Source: Streptococcus mitis (GTDB taxonomy: Bacteria; Bacillota; Bacilli; Lactobacillales; Streptococcaceae). From it: DNA of 64,000 nt. Numbering within the stretch: position 1 is the stretch's first letter; each line of letters opens with the position of its first letter. The position numbers and the translations under genes are program-made. Shown here in pieces: positions 35,583 to 44,163 of the stretch. Under the pieces are notes generated by a model. It was not told the origin of the DNA and did not search any database. It saw only the letters and a list, made by a program, of their open reading frames with translations. Location of the stretch: the NCBI GenBank assembly GCA_001914195.1, contig MKYF01000018.1, positions 1 through 64,000 of the forward strand, in the 5' to 3' direction.

Positions 35583-37058
35583 ATGGATGCAATCTTTGGC
35601 CTAATCAAAGAATTTTTCACGCCTATCTTAGATATGGGTGGACCTGTCATCATGTTGATCATTTTGACAATATTGGCTCTACTTTTTGGAGTGAAATTCT
35701 CCAAAGCGCTTGAAGGTGGTATCAAACTTGCCATCGCTCTTACAGGTATCGGTGCTATCATCGGTATGCTAAACACTGCTTTCTCAGCGTCGCTAGCAAA
35801 ATTTGTTGAAAACACTGGTATCCAATTGAGTATCACTGACGTTGGTTGGGCACCACTTGCAACAATTACTTGGGGATCTGCTTGGACACTTTACTTCTTG
35901 CTCATTATGTTGATTGTCAACATAGTGATGCTAGCCATGAAGAAAACTGATACACTTGACGTTGATATCTTTGATATCTGGCACTTGTCTATCACAGGTC
36001 TTTTGATTAAATGGTATGCAGACAACAATGGTGTGAGCCAAGGGGTTTCACTCTTGATTGCTACAGCAGCTATCGTCCTTGTTGGTGTGTTGAAAATTAT
36101 CAACTCTGACTTGATGAAACCTACATTTGATGACCTTCTTAACGCACCAAGTTCATCACCAATGACATCAACTCACATGAACTACATGATGAACCCAGTT
36201 ATTATGGTTTTGGATAAGATTTTTGAAAAATTCTTCCCAGGACTTGATAAATATGACTTTGATGCTGCTAAATTGAACAAGAAAATCGGTTTCTGGGGTT
36301 CTAAATTCTTCATCGGTTTCATTCTTGGTATTGTTATCGGTATTATGGGAACTCCACATCCAATTGCAGGGGTTGCAGATGCAGATAAATGGCGTCTTGT
36401 TATCAGAGGATGGTTGTCTCTTGGTTTGACTGCCGGTGTTTCTTTGGAACTCTTCTCACTTATCGGTTCTTGGTTCATCGCAGCAGTAGAACCACTTTCA
36501 CAAGGTATTACAAACGTTGCTACTAAACGTCTTCAAGGACGTAAATTCAACATCGGTCTTGACTGGCCATTCATCGCTGGTCGTGCTGAAATTTGGGCTT
36601 GTGCTAACGTACTTGCACCAATCATGTTGGTTGAAGCAGTACTTCTTTCAAAAGTCGGAAATGGTATCTTGCCACTTGCAGGTATCATCGCTATGGGTGT
36701 TACTCCAGCTCTCTTGGTTGTAACTCGTGGTAAATTGCTCCGTATGATCATCTTCGGAACACTCTTGTTGCCACTCTTCCTTCTTTCAGGTACACTTATC
36801 GCACCATTTGCAACAGAACTTGCTAAAGGTGTAGGTGCCTTCCCAGCAGGTGTGAGCGAAACTCAATTAATTACTCACTCAACTCTTGAAGGACCAATCG
36901 AAAAACTTCTTGGTTGGACAATTGGTAACACTACAACAGGTGATATCAAAGCAATCCTTGGTGCTGTAGTCTTCCTTGTATTCTATATCGGTATCTTTGC
37001 TTGGTACAGAAAACAAATGATCAAACGTAACGAAGAGTACGCAGCAAAAGCAAAATAA
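35583..37058 (+). CDS. gatC: PTS galactitol-type EIIC permease
   Basis: Membrane channel component of a Gat-family PTS, 491 aa with about ten to twelve hydrophobic segments and the family start IFGLIKEFFTPILDMGGPVIM. GGGAGG precedes the ATG. Gat-family IIC proteins carry galactitol in enterobacteria, but in streptococci such clusters beside lac genes act on galactose (family knowledge). High-expression codon bias in the C-terminal half. A ~105-bp repeat and a terminator follow. Confidence 0.87.
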   Translation: MDAIFGLIKEFFTPILDMGGPVIMLIILTILALLFGVKFSKALEGGIKLAIALTGIGAIIGMLNTAFSASLAKFVENTGIQLSITDVGWAPLATITWGSAWTLYFLLIMLIVNIVMLAMKKTDTLDVDIFDIWHLSITGLLIKWYADNNGVSQGVSLLIATAAIVLVGVLKIINSDLMKPTFDDLLNAPSSSPMTSTHMNYMMNPVIMVLDKIFEKFFPGLDKYDFDAAKLNKKIGFWGSKFFIGFILGIVIGIMGTPHPIAGVADADKWRLVIRGWLSLGLTAGVSLELFSLIGSWFIAAVEPLSQGITNVATKRLQGRKFNIGLDWPFIAGRAEIWACANVLAPIMLVEAVLLSKVGNGILPLAGIIAMGVTPALLVVTRGKLLRMIIFGTLLLPLFLLSGTLIAPFATELAKGVGAFPAGVSETQLITHSTLEGPIEKLLGWTIGNTTTGDIKAILGAVVFLVFYIGIFAWYRKQMIKRNEEYAAKAK

Positions 37059-37076
37059 TGCGCTCCTATAAAATGT

Positions 37077-37182
37077 AAGCTCAATGAAAATCAAAGAGCA
37101 AACTAGGAAGCTAGCCGCAGGCTGTACTAAAGTACGGCAAGGTGACGCTGACGAAGTTTGAATTGGATTTTCGCAGAGTGTA
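37077..37182. repeat. Mitis-group intergenic repeat, copy A
   Basis: Reverse-oriented copy of the unit at 57902 and 61846, sharing TCAATGAAAATCAAA, AGCAAACTAGGAA, CTAGCCGCAGGCTGTACT and GATTTTCG. It is more divergent than copies B and C. It lies between gatC and the operon terminator. Confidence 0.8.
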
Positions 37183-37191
37183 AATTGTTGA

Positions 37192-37234
37192 AACTAGGTT
37201 GTCATACCTTTTAGGAGTGACAGCCTAGTTTTTT
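37192..37234 (+). terminator. Terminator after gatC
   Basis: AACTAGG and TGTCA pair with TGACA and CCTAGTT (one T/G internal), with a run of six Ts. Confidence 0.85.
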
Positions 37235-37262
37235 ATAAACTGTCAAGAAATCGGAGAAAATA

Positions 37263-38159
37263 ATGGTAATTGAATTAAAATCAGAACAATTAAGAGTTCA
37301 ATTTAACAGTTTTGGTGGGGCTCTTTCTTCTATAAAAGATGCTGAGGGACTTGAGTATTTGTGGCAAGGGGATGCCACTTATTGGAGTGGACAAGCTCCT
37401 GTTCTCTTCCCCATCTGTGGTTCATTGAGAGAGGATACAGCACTCTATATAGATGAGAAGGGACAAGAAAGCCAAGGAAAGATTCCTCGTCATGGTTTGG
37501 TTCGTAAGAAAGAATTTGAATTAGTTGAACAGACAGACAAGAGTGTAACTTTTGCAATTGAAGACGATGAGAATAGCTATCAAAACTACCCTTATCATTT
37601 CCGCCTAGAAATCACTTATATCCTTACTGGTAAGACAGTACGGACTCAATACAAGATTTTCAATAAAGAAGCTAGCAAGGTCATGCCTTACTTTATTGGT
37701 GGACATCCAGGCTTTAATTGTCCTCTACTGGATGATGAAGTCTATGAAGACTACTATTTAGAGTTTGAGAAAGAAGAGACTTGCTCTGTTCCACGTCCTT
37801 TCCCAGCAACAGGTATGTTGGATTTCCAAGATAGAAGTCCATGGCTAGAGGGGCAAAAAGAAGTAGACCTCAGCTATGATCTTTTCAGTACAGATGCAGT
37901 TACTTTGGATGAATTACAATCTAGAACAATTGCCCTTCGTTCTCGTAAACATGATAAAGGGTTGAAAGTGCACTTTGCAGAGTTCTCAAATCTCATTATC
38001 TGGTCAACTTTGAATAAAGGTCCTTTCATTGCTTTTGAACCATGGTCTGGCTTGTCAACATCTCTTGAAGAAGGAGATCATCTAGAAGATAAGAAGAATG
38101 TTCGTCTCCTAGAACCTGGTCAAGTGGATCAAATTGGTTTTGATATCGAAATCTTTTAG
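37263..38159 (+). CDS. lacX: Aldose 1-epimerase-family protein LacX
   Basis: A 298-aa galactose-mutarotase-fold protein of the LacX branch, probably interconverting alpha and beta anomers of a hexose or hexose phosphate. Catalytic-type residues are visible: a His in IPRHGLVRK (about 76-84), His in IGGHPGFN and a Glu in AFEPWSG near the C-terminus. ATCGGAG precedes the ATG. It sits between the gat terminator and the lacA promoter; no good promoter of its own is seen, so read-through from gat is possible. The exact substrate is unknown. Confidence 0.85.
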   Translation: MVIELKSEQLRVQFNSFGGALSSIKDAEGLEYLWQGDATYWSGQAPVLFPICGSLREDTALYIDEKGQESQGKIPRHGLVRKKEFELVEQTDKSVTFAIEDDENSYQNYPYHFRLEITYILTGKTVRTQYKIFNKEASKVMPYFIGGHPGFNCPLLDDEVYEDYYLEFEKEETCSVPRPFPATGMLDFQDRSPWLEGQKEVDLSYDLFSTDAVTLDELQSRTIALRSRKHDKGLKVHFAEFSNLIIWSTLNKGPFIAFEPWSGLSTSLEEGDHLEDKKNVRLLEPGQVDQIGFDIEIF

Positions 38160-38444
38160 ATAAAAAACCTCAAAAACAAACATTAACTGTTGACTTTTTC
38201 GGTAAATAGGAGTATATTATGTTTGTAAGCAACAAATGATGTTTGTAACAAACAAATAATCGCTTGTTATATTTTCTTTCGTGGAGAAGGATTATTTCTA
38301 GGAAACTGGTTTCCTAAACTTGAATAAGGTGTCATTCATCTCATTCAATCCAATTTGTCAATAAACTGCTAGAAAGCTTTTGTAGGTAAACTGCTAACTA
38401 TAAAAGGTTTTACTAGCCTAGAAAAATAAAAAGGAGTATACAAT
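38160..38444 (+). promoter_or_regulatory. lacA promoter, LacR-type operators and 220-nt leader
   Basis: TTGACT (38190-38195), 17 bp, TATATT (38213-38218). Immediately downstream lie ATGTTTGTAAGCAACAAATGAT-like DNA (38219-38240, in two blocks) and a perfect palindrome TGTTTG-TAA-CAAACA (38240-38254), likely LacR sites. The remaining leader contains AGGAAAC-TG-GTTTCCT near 38299-38314 and a repeated TAAACTGCTA, of unknown role, and no gene. Confidence 0.6.
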
Positions 38445-38870
38445 ATGTCTATTGTTATCGGTGCAGATGCTGCAGGTTTGAGATTGAAAGAAGTTGTGAA
38501 AGACTTCTTGGAAAAAGAAAACTTCCACGTTGTGGATGTTACAGCTGAAGGTCAAGACTTTGTTGATGTGACTCTTGCTGTCGCTGCAGAAGTAAACAAA
38601 GAAGAGCAAAATCTTGGTATTGTGATTGATGCTTATGGAGCTGGTCCTTTCATGGTAGCAACTAAAATTAAAGGAATGGTTGCTGCAGAAGTATCTGACG
38701 AACGTTCAGCTTATATGACTCGTGGCCACAACAACTCACGTATGATCACTATGGGTGCACAACTTGTTGGTGATGAATTGGCTAAAAACATCGCTAAAGG
38801 ATTTGTTAACGGAAAATACGATGGTGGACGTCACCAAATTCGTGTCGACATGTTGAACAAAATGTGCTAA
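38445..38870 (+). CDS. lacA: Galactose-6-phosphate isomerase subunit A
   Basis: With LacB isomerises galactose-6-phosphate to tagatose-6-phosphate. The 141-aa RpiB/LacAB-fold protein begins MSIVIGADAAGLRL and ends GGRHQIRVDMLNKMC. In characterised LacAB the active site is mostly supplied by LacB; LacA lacks the CGTGVGI loop, as here. AAAGGAG precedes the ATG; lacB follows after 30 bp. A second, divergent lacA lies at 41993. Confidence 0.95.
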   Translation: MSIVIGADAAGLRLKEVVKDFLEKENFHVVDVTAEGQDFVDVTLAVAAEVNKEEQNLGIVIDAYGAGPFMVATKIKGMVAAEVSDERSAYMTRGHNNSRMITMGAQLVGDELAKNIAKGFVNGKYDGGRHQIRVDMLNKMC

Positions 38871-38900
38871 TTAGATTACAGTAAGAAAGGTAAGTTAAAA

Positions 38901-39416
38901 ATGAGAATTGCAATTGGATGTGACCACATCGTAACAGATGAAAAAATGGCGGTTTCAGAATTTTTGAAATCAAAAGGATATGAAGTCATTGACTTTGGTA
39001 CATATGACCACACACGTACTCACTACCCAATCTTTGGTAAAAAAGTTGGTGAAGCTGTAACTAGCGGTCAAGCTGATCTTGGAGTATGTATCTGTGGTAC
39101 TGGTGTTGGTATCAACAACGCTGTAAATAAAGTTCCTGGTGTTCGTTCTGCCTTGGTTCGTGATATGACAACAGCCCTTTATGCTAAAGAACAATTGAAC
39201 GCCAACGTTATCGGTTTTGGTGGTAAAATTACTGGTGAATTGCTTATGTGTGATATCATCGAAGCTTTCATCCATGCTGAATACAAACCATCTGAAGAAA
39301 ACAAAAAATTGATTGCGAAAATTGAACACGTTGAAAGTCACAATGATCGACAAACAGACGCAAACTTCTTCACTGAATTCCTTGAAAAATGGGATCGCGG
39401 AGAATACCACGACTAA
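38901..39416 (+). CDS. lacB: Galactose-6-phosphate isomerase subunit B
   Basis: Catalytic partner of LacA. The 171-aa protein starts MRIAIGCDHIVTDEK, with the active-site loop CICGTGVGINNAVNKVPG (about 68-85) and LNANVIGFGGK. It ends KWDRGEYHD like the paralogue at 41463. GAAAGG precedes the ATG and lacC starts 10 bp after the stop. Confidence 0.95.
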   Translation: MRIAIGCDHIVTDEKMAVSEFLKSKGYEVIDFGTYDHTRTHYPIFGKKVGEAVTSGQADLGVCICGTGVGINNAVNKVPGVRSALVRDMTTALYAKEQLNANVIGFGGKITGELLMCDIIEAFIHAEYKPSEENKKLIAKIEHVESHNDRQTDANFFTEFLEKWDRGEYHD

Positions 39417-39426
39417 GAGGTAACCT

Positions 39427-40356
39427 ATGATTTTAACAGTCACAATGAACCCATCCATCGATATTTCCTATCCCTTGGATGAGTTGAAGATTGATACTGT
39501 CAATCGTGTGGTGGATGTAACCAAAACTGCTGGTGGTAAAGGACTAAACGTTACTCGAGTACTTTCAGAATTTGGTGATTCTGTTCTTGCTACTGGTTTA
39601 GTTGGTGGCAAACTTGGTGAGTTTTTAGTTGCAAATATCGATGATAATGTTAAGAAAGATTTTTTCTCAATTCAGGGAGAAACTCGGAATTGTATTGCTA
39701 TTCTCCACGGTGACAATCAAACAGAAGTTCTTGAAAAAGGTCCTGAAGTATTGGAACAGGAAGGTCAAGACTTTTTGGAACATTTCAAAAAACTCTTAGA
39801 GTCAGTTGAAGTAGTAGCCATCTCAGGTAGTCTGCCGGCTGGCCTTCCAGTTGATTACTATGCGAGCTTGGTAGAACTTGCTAATCAAGCTGGCAAGCCT
39901 CTAGTCTTGGACTGCTCTGGTGCGGCTCTTCAGGCGGTTCTTGAATCACCACATAAACCAACAGTCATCAAACCAAATAATGAGGAATTGTCCCAGCTTC
40001 TAGGAAGAGAAGTTTCTGAGGATTTGGATGAATTAAAAGAAGTCCTTCAAGAACCTTTGTTTGCAGGTATTGAATGGATTATCGTTTCACTCGGTGCCAA
40101 CGGTGCTTTTGCCAAACATGGTGACACTTTCTACAAGGTAGATATTCCTAGAATTCAGGTAGTAAATCCTGTTGGCTCTGGAGATTCTACTGTAGCAGGA
40201 ATTTCTTCAGGACTTCTTCACAAAGAATCGGATGCAGAATTACTCATCAAGGCAAATGTCCTTGGTATGCTCAATGCTCAAGAAAAAATGACTGGCCATG
40301 TCAACATGGCTAACTATCAAGCTCTATATGATCAATTAATAGTAAAAGAGGTATAA
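39427..40356 (+). CDS. lacC: Tagatose-6-phosphate kinase
   Basis: PfkB-family kinase forming tagatose-1,6-bisphosphate. The 309-aa protein has MILTVTMNPSIDISYPLDEL, GGKGLNVTRVL near 38-48, and the catalytic GSGDS near 256-260, where FruK has GAGDS. Position between lacB and lacD defines its role over 1-phosphofructokinase. AGAGGT precedes the ATG; lacD begins one base after the stop. Confidence 0.95.
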   Translation: MILTVTMNPSIDISYPLDELKIDTVNRVVDVTKTAGGKGLNVTRVLSEFGDSVLATGLVGGKLGEFLVANIDDNVKKDFFSIQGETRNCIAILHGDNQTEVLEKGPEVLEQEGQDFLEHFKKLLESVEVVAISGSLPAGLPVDYYASLVELANQAGKPLVLDCSGAALQAVLESPHKPTVIKPNNEELSQLLGREVSEDLDELKEVLQEPLFAGIEWIIVSLGANGAFAKHGDTFYKVDIPRIQVVNPVGSGDSTVAGISSGLLHKESDAELLIKANVLGMLNAQEKMTGHVNMANYQALYDQLIVKEV

Positions 40357-40357
40357 A

Positions 40358-41338
40358 ATGGCTTTAACAGAACAAAAACGTGCACGCTTAGAAAAACTTT
40401 CTGATGAAAATGGAATCATCTCAGCTCTTGCTTTTGACCAACGTGGTGCTTTGAAACGCCTCATGGCTCAACACCAAACAGAAGAACCAACTGTGGCTCA
40501 AATGGAAGAACTGAAAGTCTTGGTTGCAGATGAATTGACTAAATACGCTTCATCTATGCTTCTTGACCCTGAGTATGGACTTCCAGCAACTAAAGCTCTT
40601 GATAAAAAAGCTGGTCTCCTCCTTGCTTATGAAAAAACAGGTTATGACACAACAAGCACAAAACGCTTGCCAGACTGCTTGGATGTTTGGTCTGCAAAAC
40701 GTATTAAAGAAGAAGGTGCAGATGCAGTTAAATTCTTGCTTTACTATGATGTAGATAGCTCAGACGAACTCAACCAAGAAAAACAAGCTTACATCGAACG
40801 TATCGGTTCTGAATGTGTGGCTGAAGATATCCCATTCTTCCTTGAAATTCTTGCTTACGATGAAAAAATTGCTGACGCAGGTTCTGTAGAATACGCGAAA
40901 GTAAAACCACACAAAGTTATCGGTGCTATGAAAGTCTTCTCAGACCCACGCTTTAACATTGATGTCTTGAAAGTAGAAGTTCCTGTTAACATTAAATATG
41001 TTGAAGGCTTCGCTGAAGGTGAAGTAGTTTATACACGTGAAGAAGCAGCAGTCTTCTTCAAAGCTCAAGATGAAGCAACTAACTTGCCATACATTTACTT
41101 GAGTGCTGGTGTATCAGCTAAACTTTTCCAAGATACTCTTGTATTTGCTCATGAATCAGGTGCAAACTTTAACGGAGTTCTTTGTGGCCGTGCAACATGG
41201 GCTGGATCAGTTGAAGCTTACATCAAAGATGGTGAAGCAGCAGCTCGTGAATGGCTTCGCACAACTGGATTTGAAAACATTGACGAACTCAACAAAGTTC
41301 TTCAAACAACAGCGACTTCATGGAAAGAACGCGTGTAG
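40358..41338 (+). CDS. lacD: Tagatose-1,6-bisphosphate aldolase
   Basis: Class I aldolase splitting tagatose-1,6-bisphosphate into glyceraldehyde-3-phosphate and dihydroxyacetone phosphate. The 326-aa protein starts MALTEQKRARLEKLSDENG and carries AFDQRGALKR, the Schiff-base Lys region near VKVEVPVNIKYVEG, and VLCGRATWAGSVEAYI. AAGAGG precedes the ATG. A terminator follows. The last 188 bp are repeated at 44437-44624. Confidence 0.95.
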   Translation: MALTEQKRARLEKLSDENGIISALAFDQRGALKRLMAQHQTEEPTVAQMEELKVLVADELTKYASSMLLDPEYGLPATKALDKKAGLLLAYEKTGYDTTSTKRLPDCLDVWSAKRIKEEGADAVKFLLYYDVDSSDELNQEKQAYIERIGSECVAEDIPFFLEILAYDEKIADAGSVEYAKVKPHKVIGAMKVFSDPRFNIDVLKVEVPVNIKYVEGFAEGEVVYTREEAAVFFKAQDEATNLPYIYLSAGVSAKLFQDTLVFAHESGANFNGVLCGRATWAGSVEAYIKDGEAAAREWLRTTGFENIDELNKVLQTTATSWKERV

Positions 41339-41362
41339 CACTCAAATTGCGAAAAAAACTTC

Positions 41363-41397
41363 AGTCTAGGGATAGAAATATCTCTAGACTTTTTTTG
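41363..41397 (+). terminator. Terminator after lacD
   Basis: AGTCTAG-G-GATA (41363-41374) pairs with TATC-T-CTAGACT (41379-41390); a seven-T run follows. It separates lacABCD from the inserted cassette. Confidence 0.9.
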
Positions 41398-41462
41398 ATG
41401 TCAAAATAACCTTGAGTTAGCTATTCTCAAGGTTAGAAAAAATATAGAAGTTGGAATACAAG

Positions 41463-41981
41463 TTAATCGTGATATTCCCCACGATCCCACTTGGCATTCT
41501 CTTCATCGAAGATATGATCATTGGCAGCTACATCTGGGCTCACTTCAGATAGTTTATCAATTTTCGCAATCAATTCCTCTTTTTCAGGATTTGGTTTGTA
41601 CTTGGTATTGATAAATTCATCTACGATGTTGTTAATGAAATTGATACCTAGGATTGCACCACCGAAAGCAACAATATTAGCATTGAGATTTTCACGAGCG
41701 GAACGAGCAGTCGCAACATCTCCGACAAGTACAACTCGAGTTCCAGGAACTTTATCAGCAGATACAGCAATTCCAACACCTGTACCGCAAAGGGCAACTC
41801 CAAAGTCAGCCCGTCCATTGACGACCTCCTCTGCAATTAAGCGACCATAAATAGGATAGTGAGTACGGACGAAATCATAAGTACCAACATCAATGATTTC
41901 ATGGCCTTGTTCTTTTAGGTGTTTTGAAATCTTCATCTTCACATCTGTTACAATGTGATCACAACCGAGAGCAATTTTCAT
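41463..41981 (-). CDS. lacB2: Second galactose-6-phosphate isomerase B-like subunit
   Basis: A 172-aa paralogue of LacB with the same ends (GCDHIVTD and KWDRGEYHD) and the CGTGVGI loop, but differing around the pocket: IAVSADKVPGTRVVLVGDVATARSA replaces INNAVNKVPGVRSALVRDMTTALYA, so the Arg in LVRD becomes Gly. Transcribed from the minus strand after lacA2, converging on lacD. It may have another 6-phosphosugar substrate or be a spare LacB; I cannot decide. The symbol is descriptive only. Confidence 0.8.
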   Translation of the reverse strand: MKIALGCDHIVTDVKMKISKHLKEQGHEIIDVGTYDFVRTHYPIYGRLIAEEVVNGRADFGVALCGTGVGIAVSADKVPGTRVVLVGDVATARSARENLNANIVAFGGAILGINFINNIVDEFINTKYKPNPEKEELIAKIDKLSEVSPDVAANDHIFDEENAKWDRGEYHD

Positions 41982-41992
41982 GGGAATACCTC

Positions 41993-42421
41993 CTAGCAGA
42001 GCTTGTTCAGCATATCAATGCGAACTTGGTGACGACCAGAATCATAGTTGTGCTCAAGAAAGGCTTTGACTATTTCAACTGCTAAAATATCACCTGTAAT
42101 TCCAGAACCAATTGTAATGATTGGAGTAGAATTGTGTCGAATAGTCATCATGGCAGAGTGTTCATCGTAAACAGCGGCGCAGATAATACCTTTAAACTTA
42201 TTAGCAGGCATAAAAGAATGTCCAAACTTGTCAAAAAGAATAGCACGAGCTTGCTTATATTTTCTAAACTCTGTAATAGCATTGATAGTAGAATCAACGA
42301 AATCCGCAGAACCTTGTGTAGAGTTGAGGTCAATTACTTCATAACCAGAATGAAGCAGATAGTGTTTGACGGTTTCTTTCAGTTGGAAACCATCTTGGTC
42401 AGTAGCTAAAATAACTTTCAT
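41993..42421 (-). CDS. lacA2: Second galactose-6-phosphate isomerase A-like subunit
   Basis: A 142-aa paralogue of LacA, clearly divergent in the N-terminal half (MKVILATDQDGFQLKETV) but conserved at the end (GRHQVRIDMLNKLC). Paired with the downstream lacB2 with an 11-bp gap. It has its own strong promoter with a 19-bp palindrome after it. The pair belongs to the cassette between lacD and lacT. Confidence 0.8.
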   Translation of the reverse strand: MKVILATDQDGFQLKETVKHYLLHSGYEVIDLNSTQGSADFVDSTINAITEFRKYKQARAILFDKFGHSFMPANKFKGIICAAVYDEHSAMMTIRHNSTPIITIGSGITGDILAVEIVKAFLEHNYDSGRHQVRIDMLNKLC

Positions 42422-42482
42422 AAGAACCTTCTTTCTTTAGCTATCCAAAAGCATGCAATGAAATACCATTGTTGACGATATA

Positions 42483-42536
42483 GAAGATATATTATATCTT
42501 CAAATATAGTATAGTCCTTGTAAAATTATTTGTCAA
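42483..42536 (-). promoter_or_regulatory. lacA2 promoter with palindromic operator
   Basis: Minus strand TTGACA (42531-42536), 17-bp spacer, TATACT (42508-42513). GAAGATATA-T-TATATCTTC (42483-42501) is a perfect palindrome just after the -10, well placed for a repressor. Confidence 0.75.
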
Positions 42537-42573
42537 GGATTTATAAAAACTAGTTGAAGAATTTTTTCTTCAG

Positions 42574-43050
42574 CTAGTTTTGGCATTTATTGACCCAATT
42601 TCTGATATCGGTTAAATCATAGTTAATCTCAGATTGATGGGCTACCTGGCTGAGTGTAATAGAAGTCAGGGTTGCAACTAAAGTGTTTTCAATAATATCA
42701 AGAGAGCTGGTTACGACGCATCTTTTAGCTTTTTTACTTTCCTCGTTGCCTAAGAATTTTTTTAGAAGATTCTGACTTTCAAAGATTCGATTTTTTCCTT
42801 CTATAGCTACAAATACATCGTAAAAGGTGATTTGACTGAGAGGTTTAGAAAGAGCAATGCCTCCATTTTTCCCTCTAACGGATTTAACCAATCCCTCGTT
42901 GTCTAATAGTTTTATAATTTTTTTCAAATAAGAATCTGAAACTTCTAGCCGTTCACTTAAGGAAATTGTATTGATATACTTTCCTTCAGGGAGCTGATTT
43001 AACATGAGTAAGACATAGACTGACTGTTCCCAACCTGATGACAATCGCAT
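42574..43050 (-). CDS. Rrf2-family transcriptional regulator
   Basis: Winged-HTH regulator of 158 aa (MRLSSGWEQSVYVLLML), with recognition region SDSYLKKIIKLL and the Rrf2 wing RGKNGGIALSKP. It has a single Cys (KRCVV) rather than the three-Cys cluster of Fe-S sensors such as IscR or NsrR, so a redox iron-sulfur role is unlikely. GGAGG 8 bp before the ATG at 43050 fixes the start; an upstream in-frame ATG has none. Divergent from a drug/metabolite transporter, a likely target. Confidence 0.85.
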   Translation of the reverse strand: MRLSSGWEQSVYVLLMLNQLPEGKYINTISLSERLEVSDSYLKKIIKLLDNEGLVKSVRGKNGGIALSKPLSQITFYDVFVAIEGKNRIFESQNLLKKFLGNEESKKAKRCVVTSSLDIIENTLVATLTSITLSQVAHQSEINYDLTDIRNWVNKCQN

Positions 43051-43071
43051 GTTTGTACCTCCATATAAAAA

Positions 43072-43123
43072 GATAATCATTATCCACAATTACCAGTATA
43101 GCCTTTTTTTGTTTTTTTCTCAA
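43072..43123 (-). promoter_or_regulatory. Promoter and palindrome of the Rrf2 gene
   Basis: Minus strand TTGAGA (43118-43123), 17 bp, TATACT (43095-43100). Downstream, GATAATCATTATC (43072-43084) is a 13-bp palindrome, a candidate autoregulatory site. Confidence 0.55.
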
Positions 43124-43245
43124 TACATAGGAGTTTAAAAAAATAATCTTGGAATTTTTTGATAAATCTCTTGACATTCATTTTTAAAAGAGTAGAATAA
43201 AAGACAAAAAATATCATCAATATCTTTTGAAAGAAGGGGAAATAA

Positions 43246-44160
43246 ATGAAACGAGGTTCAAATTTTATTTTTTTGATTTCTATATTACTTACCACACTTT
43301 TTATGGGGTCGTCTTTTCCAACTGGGAAATATCTCATAGTAGTTGAAAAGACTCCTCCATTATTACTTGGGGGTGTTCGATTTATTATTGCTGGGTTAGT
43401 GATGTTGGTATTATCGTTTTTATTTGGCAAGGGAGGGACTATCATCCCTAAAAGTCAAGGTAGCAAGATAAAGGGGTTTATATTGGTTGTGACTATCGGG
43501 CTCTTACAGACAGCTGGAACCATGGGATTTCTTAATCTTGCCCTAGCTCATGATGTGTCATCATCGATGTCTTCCATTATCTTATTTACGAATCCTCTTT
43601 GGTTAGCTTTCTTAGCACATTTTTTGTTAAAAGATACATTGACTATTCAGAAGATAAGTGCCTTAATATTAGGTGTGGCTGGAGTTGTTACTTGTATTGG
43701 ACTAGATGTATCTGCGTTTAGTTTAGGTGCTTTGTTTGCTTTACTTGGTTCATTTTGTTGGTCAATCAATACAGTTGTCACCAAGAAAATTCCTTTTGAT
43801 AACGGTCCATGGATATTTACAGCTTGGCAATTGTTATTAGGTGGGGTATTCCTTTACTTATTCTCAATACCTGTGCATGAAAGTTATAACTTTCTAAATT
43901 TAGGATTTTGGGGCTGGGTTTGGTTTATATGGTTAATTATTCCTGCGTCTGTTGGTTCGTTTGGACTGTGGTTTTATAGTCTAGGACAAAGGGGAGCAAC
44001 AGTAGCTAGCAGTTTCTTGTTTTTAGTTCCAGTATTTTCAACTATCTTTTCTATTATGGGCTTACATGAGCCGTTTACATTAAATTTGGTTCTTGGGGGT
44101 TCGATGGTTGTGTTAGCATTGGTATTAGTAAACTGGAAAGTCAAGGGAGAAGAGGAGTAG
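43246..44160 (+). CDS. EamA-family (DMT) transporter
   Basis: Inner-membrane permease of the drug/metabolite transporter superfamily, 304 aa with ten hydrophobic segments arranged as two EamA repeats (about 8-140 and 150-298). The family segment GSSFPTGKYLIV lies at the first helix. Substrate is unknown; amino acids or other metabolites are typical. GAAGGGG precedes the ATG. A truncated methyltransferase gene starts 3 bp after its stop. It faces the Rrf2 regulator gene. Confidence 0.85.
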   Translation: MKRGSNFIFLISILLTTLFMGSSFPTGKYLIVVEKTPPLLLGGVRFIIAGLVMLVLSFLFGKGGTIIPKSQGSKIKGFILVVTIGLLQTAGTMGFLNLALAHDVSSSMSSIILFTNPLWLAFLAHFLLKDTLTIQKISALILGVAGVVTCIGLDVSAFSLGALFALLGSFCWSINTVVTKKIPFDNGPWIFTAWQLLLGGVFLYLFSIPVHESYNFLNLGFWGWVWFIWLIIPASVGSFGLWFYSLGQRGATVASSFLFLVPVFSTIFSIMGLHEPFTLNLVLGGSMVVLALVLVNWKVKGEEE

Positions 44161-44163
44161 TCT

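Noticed and set aside
43072..43084. GATAATCATTATC as a Fur box
   Set aside because: It resembles the Fur consensus, but only 13 bp match, and no iron gene is near. The position before an Rrf2 gene fits autoregulation better.
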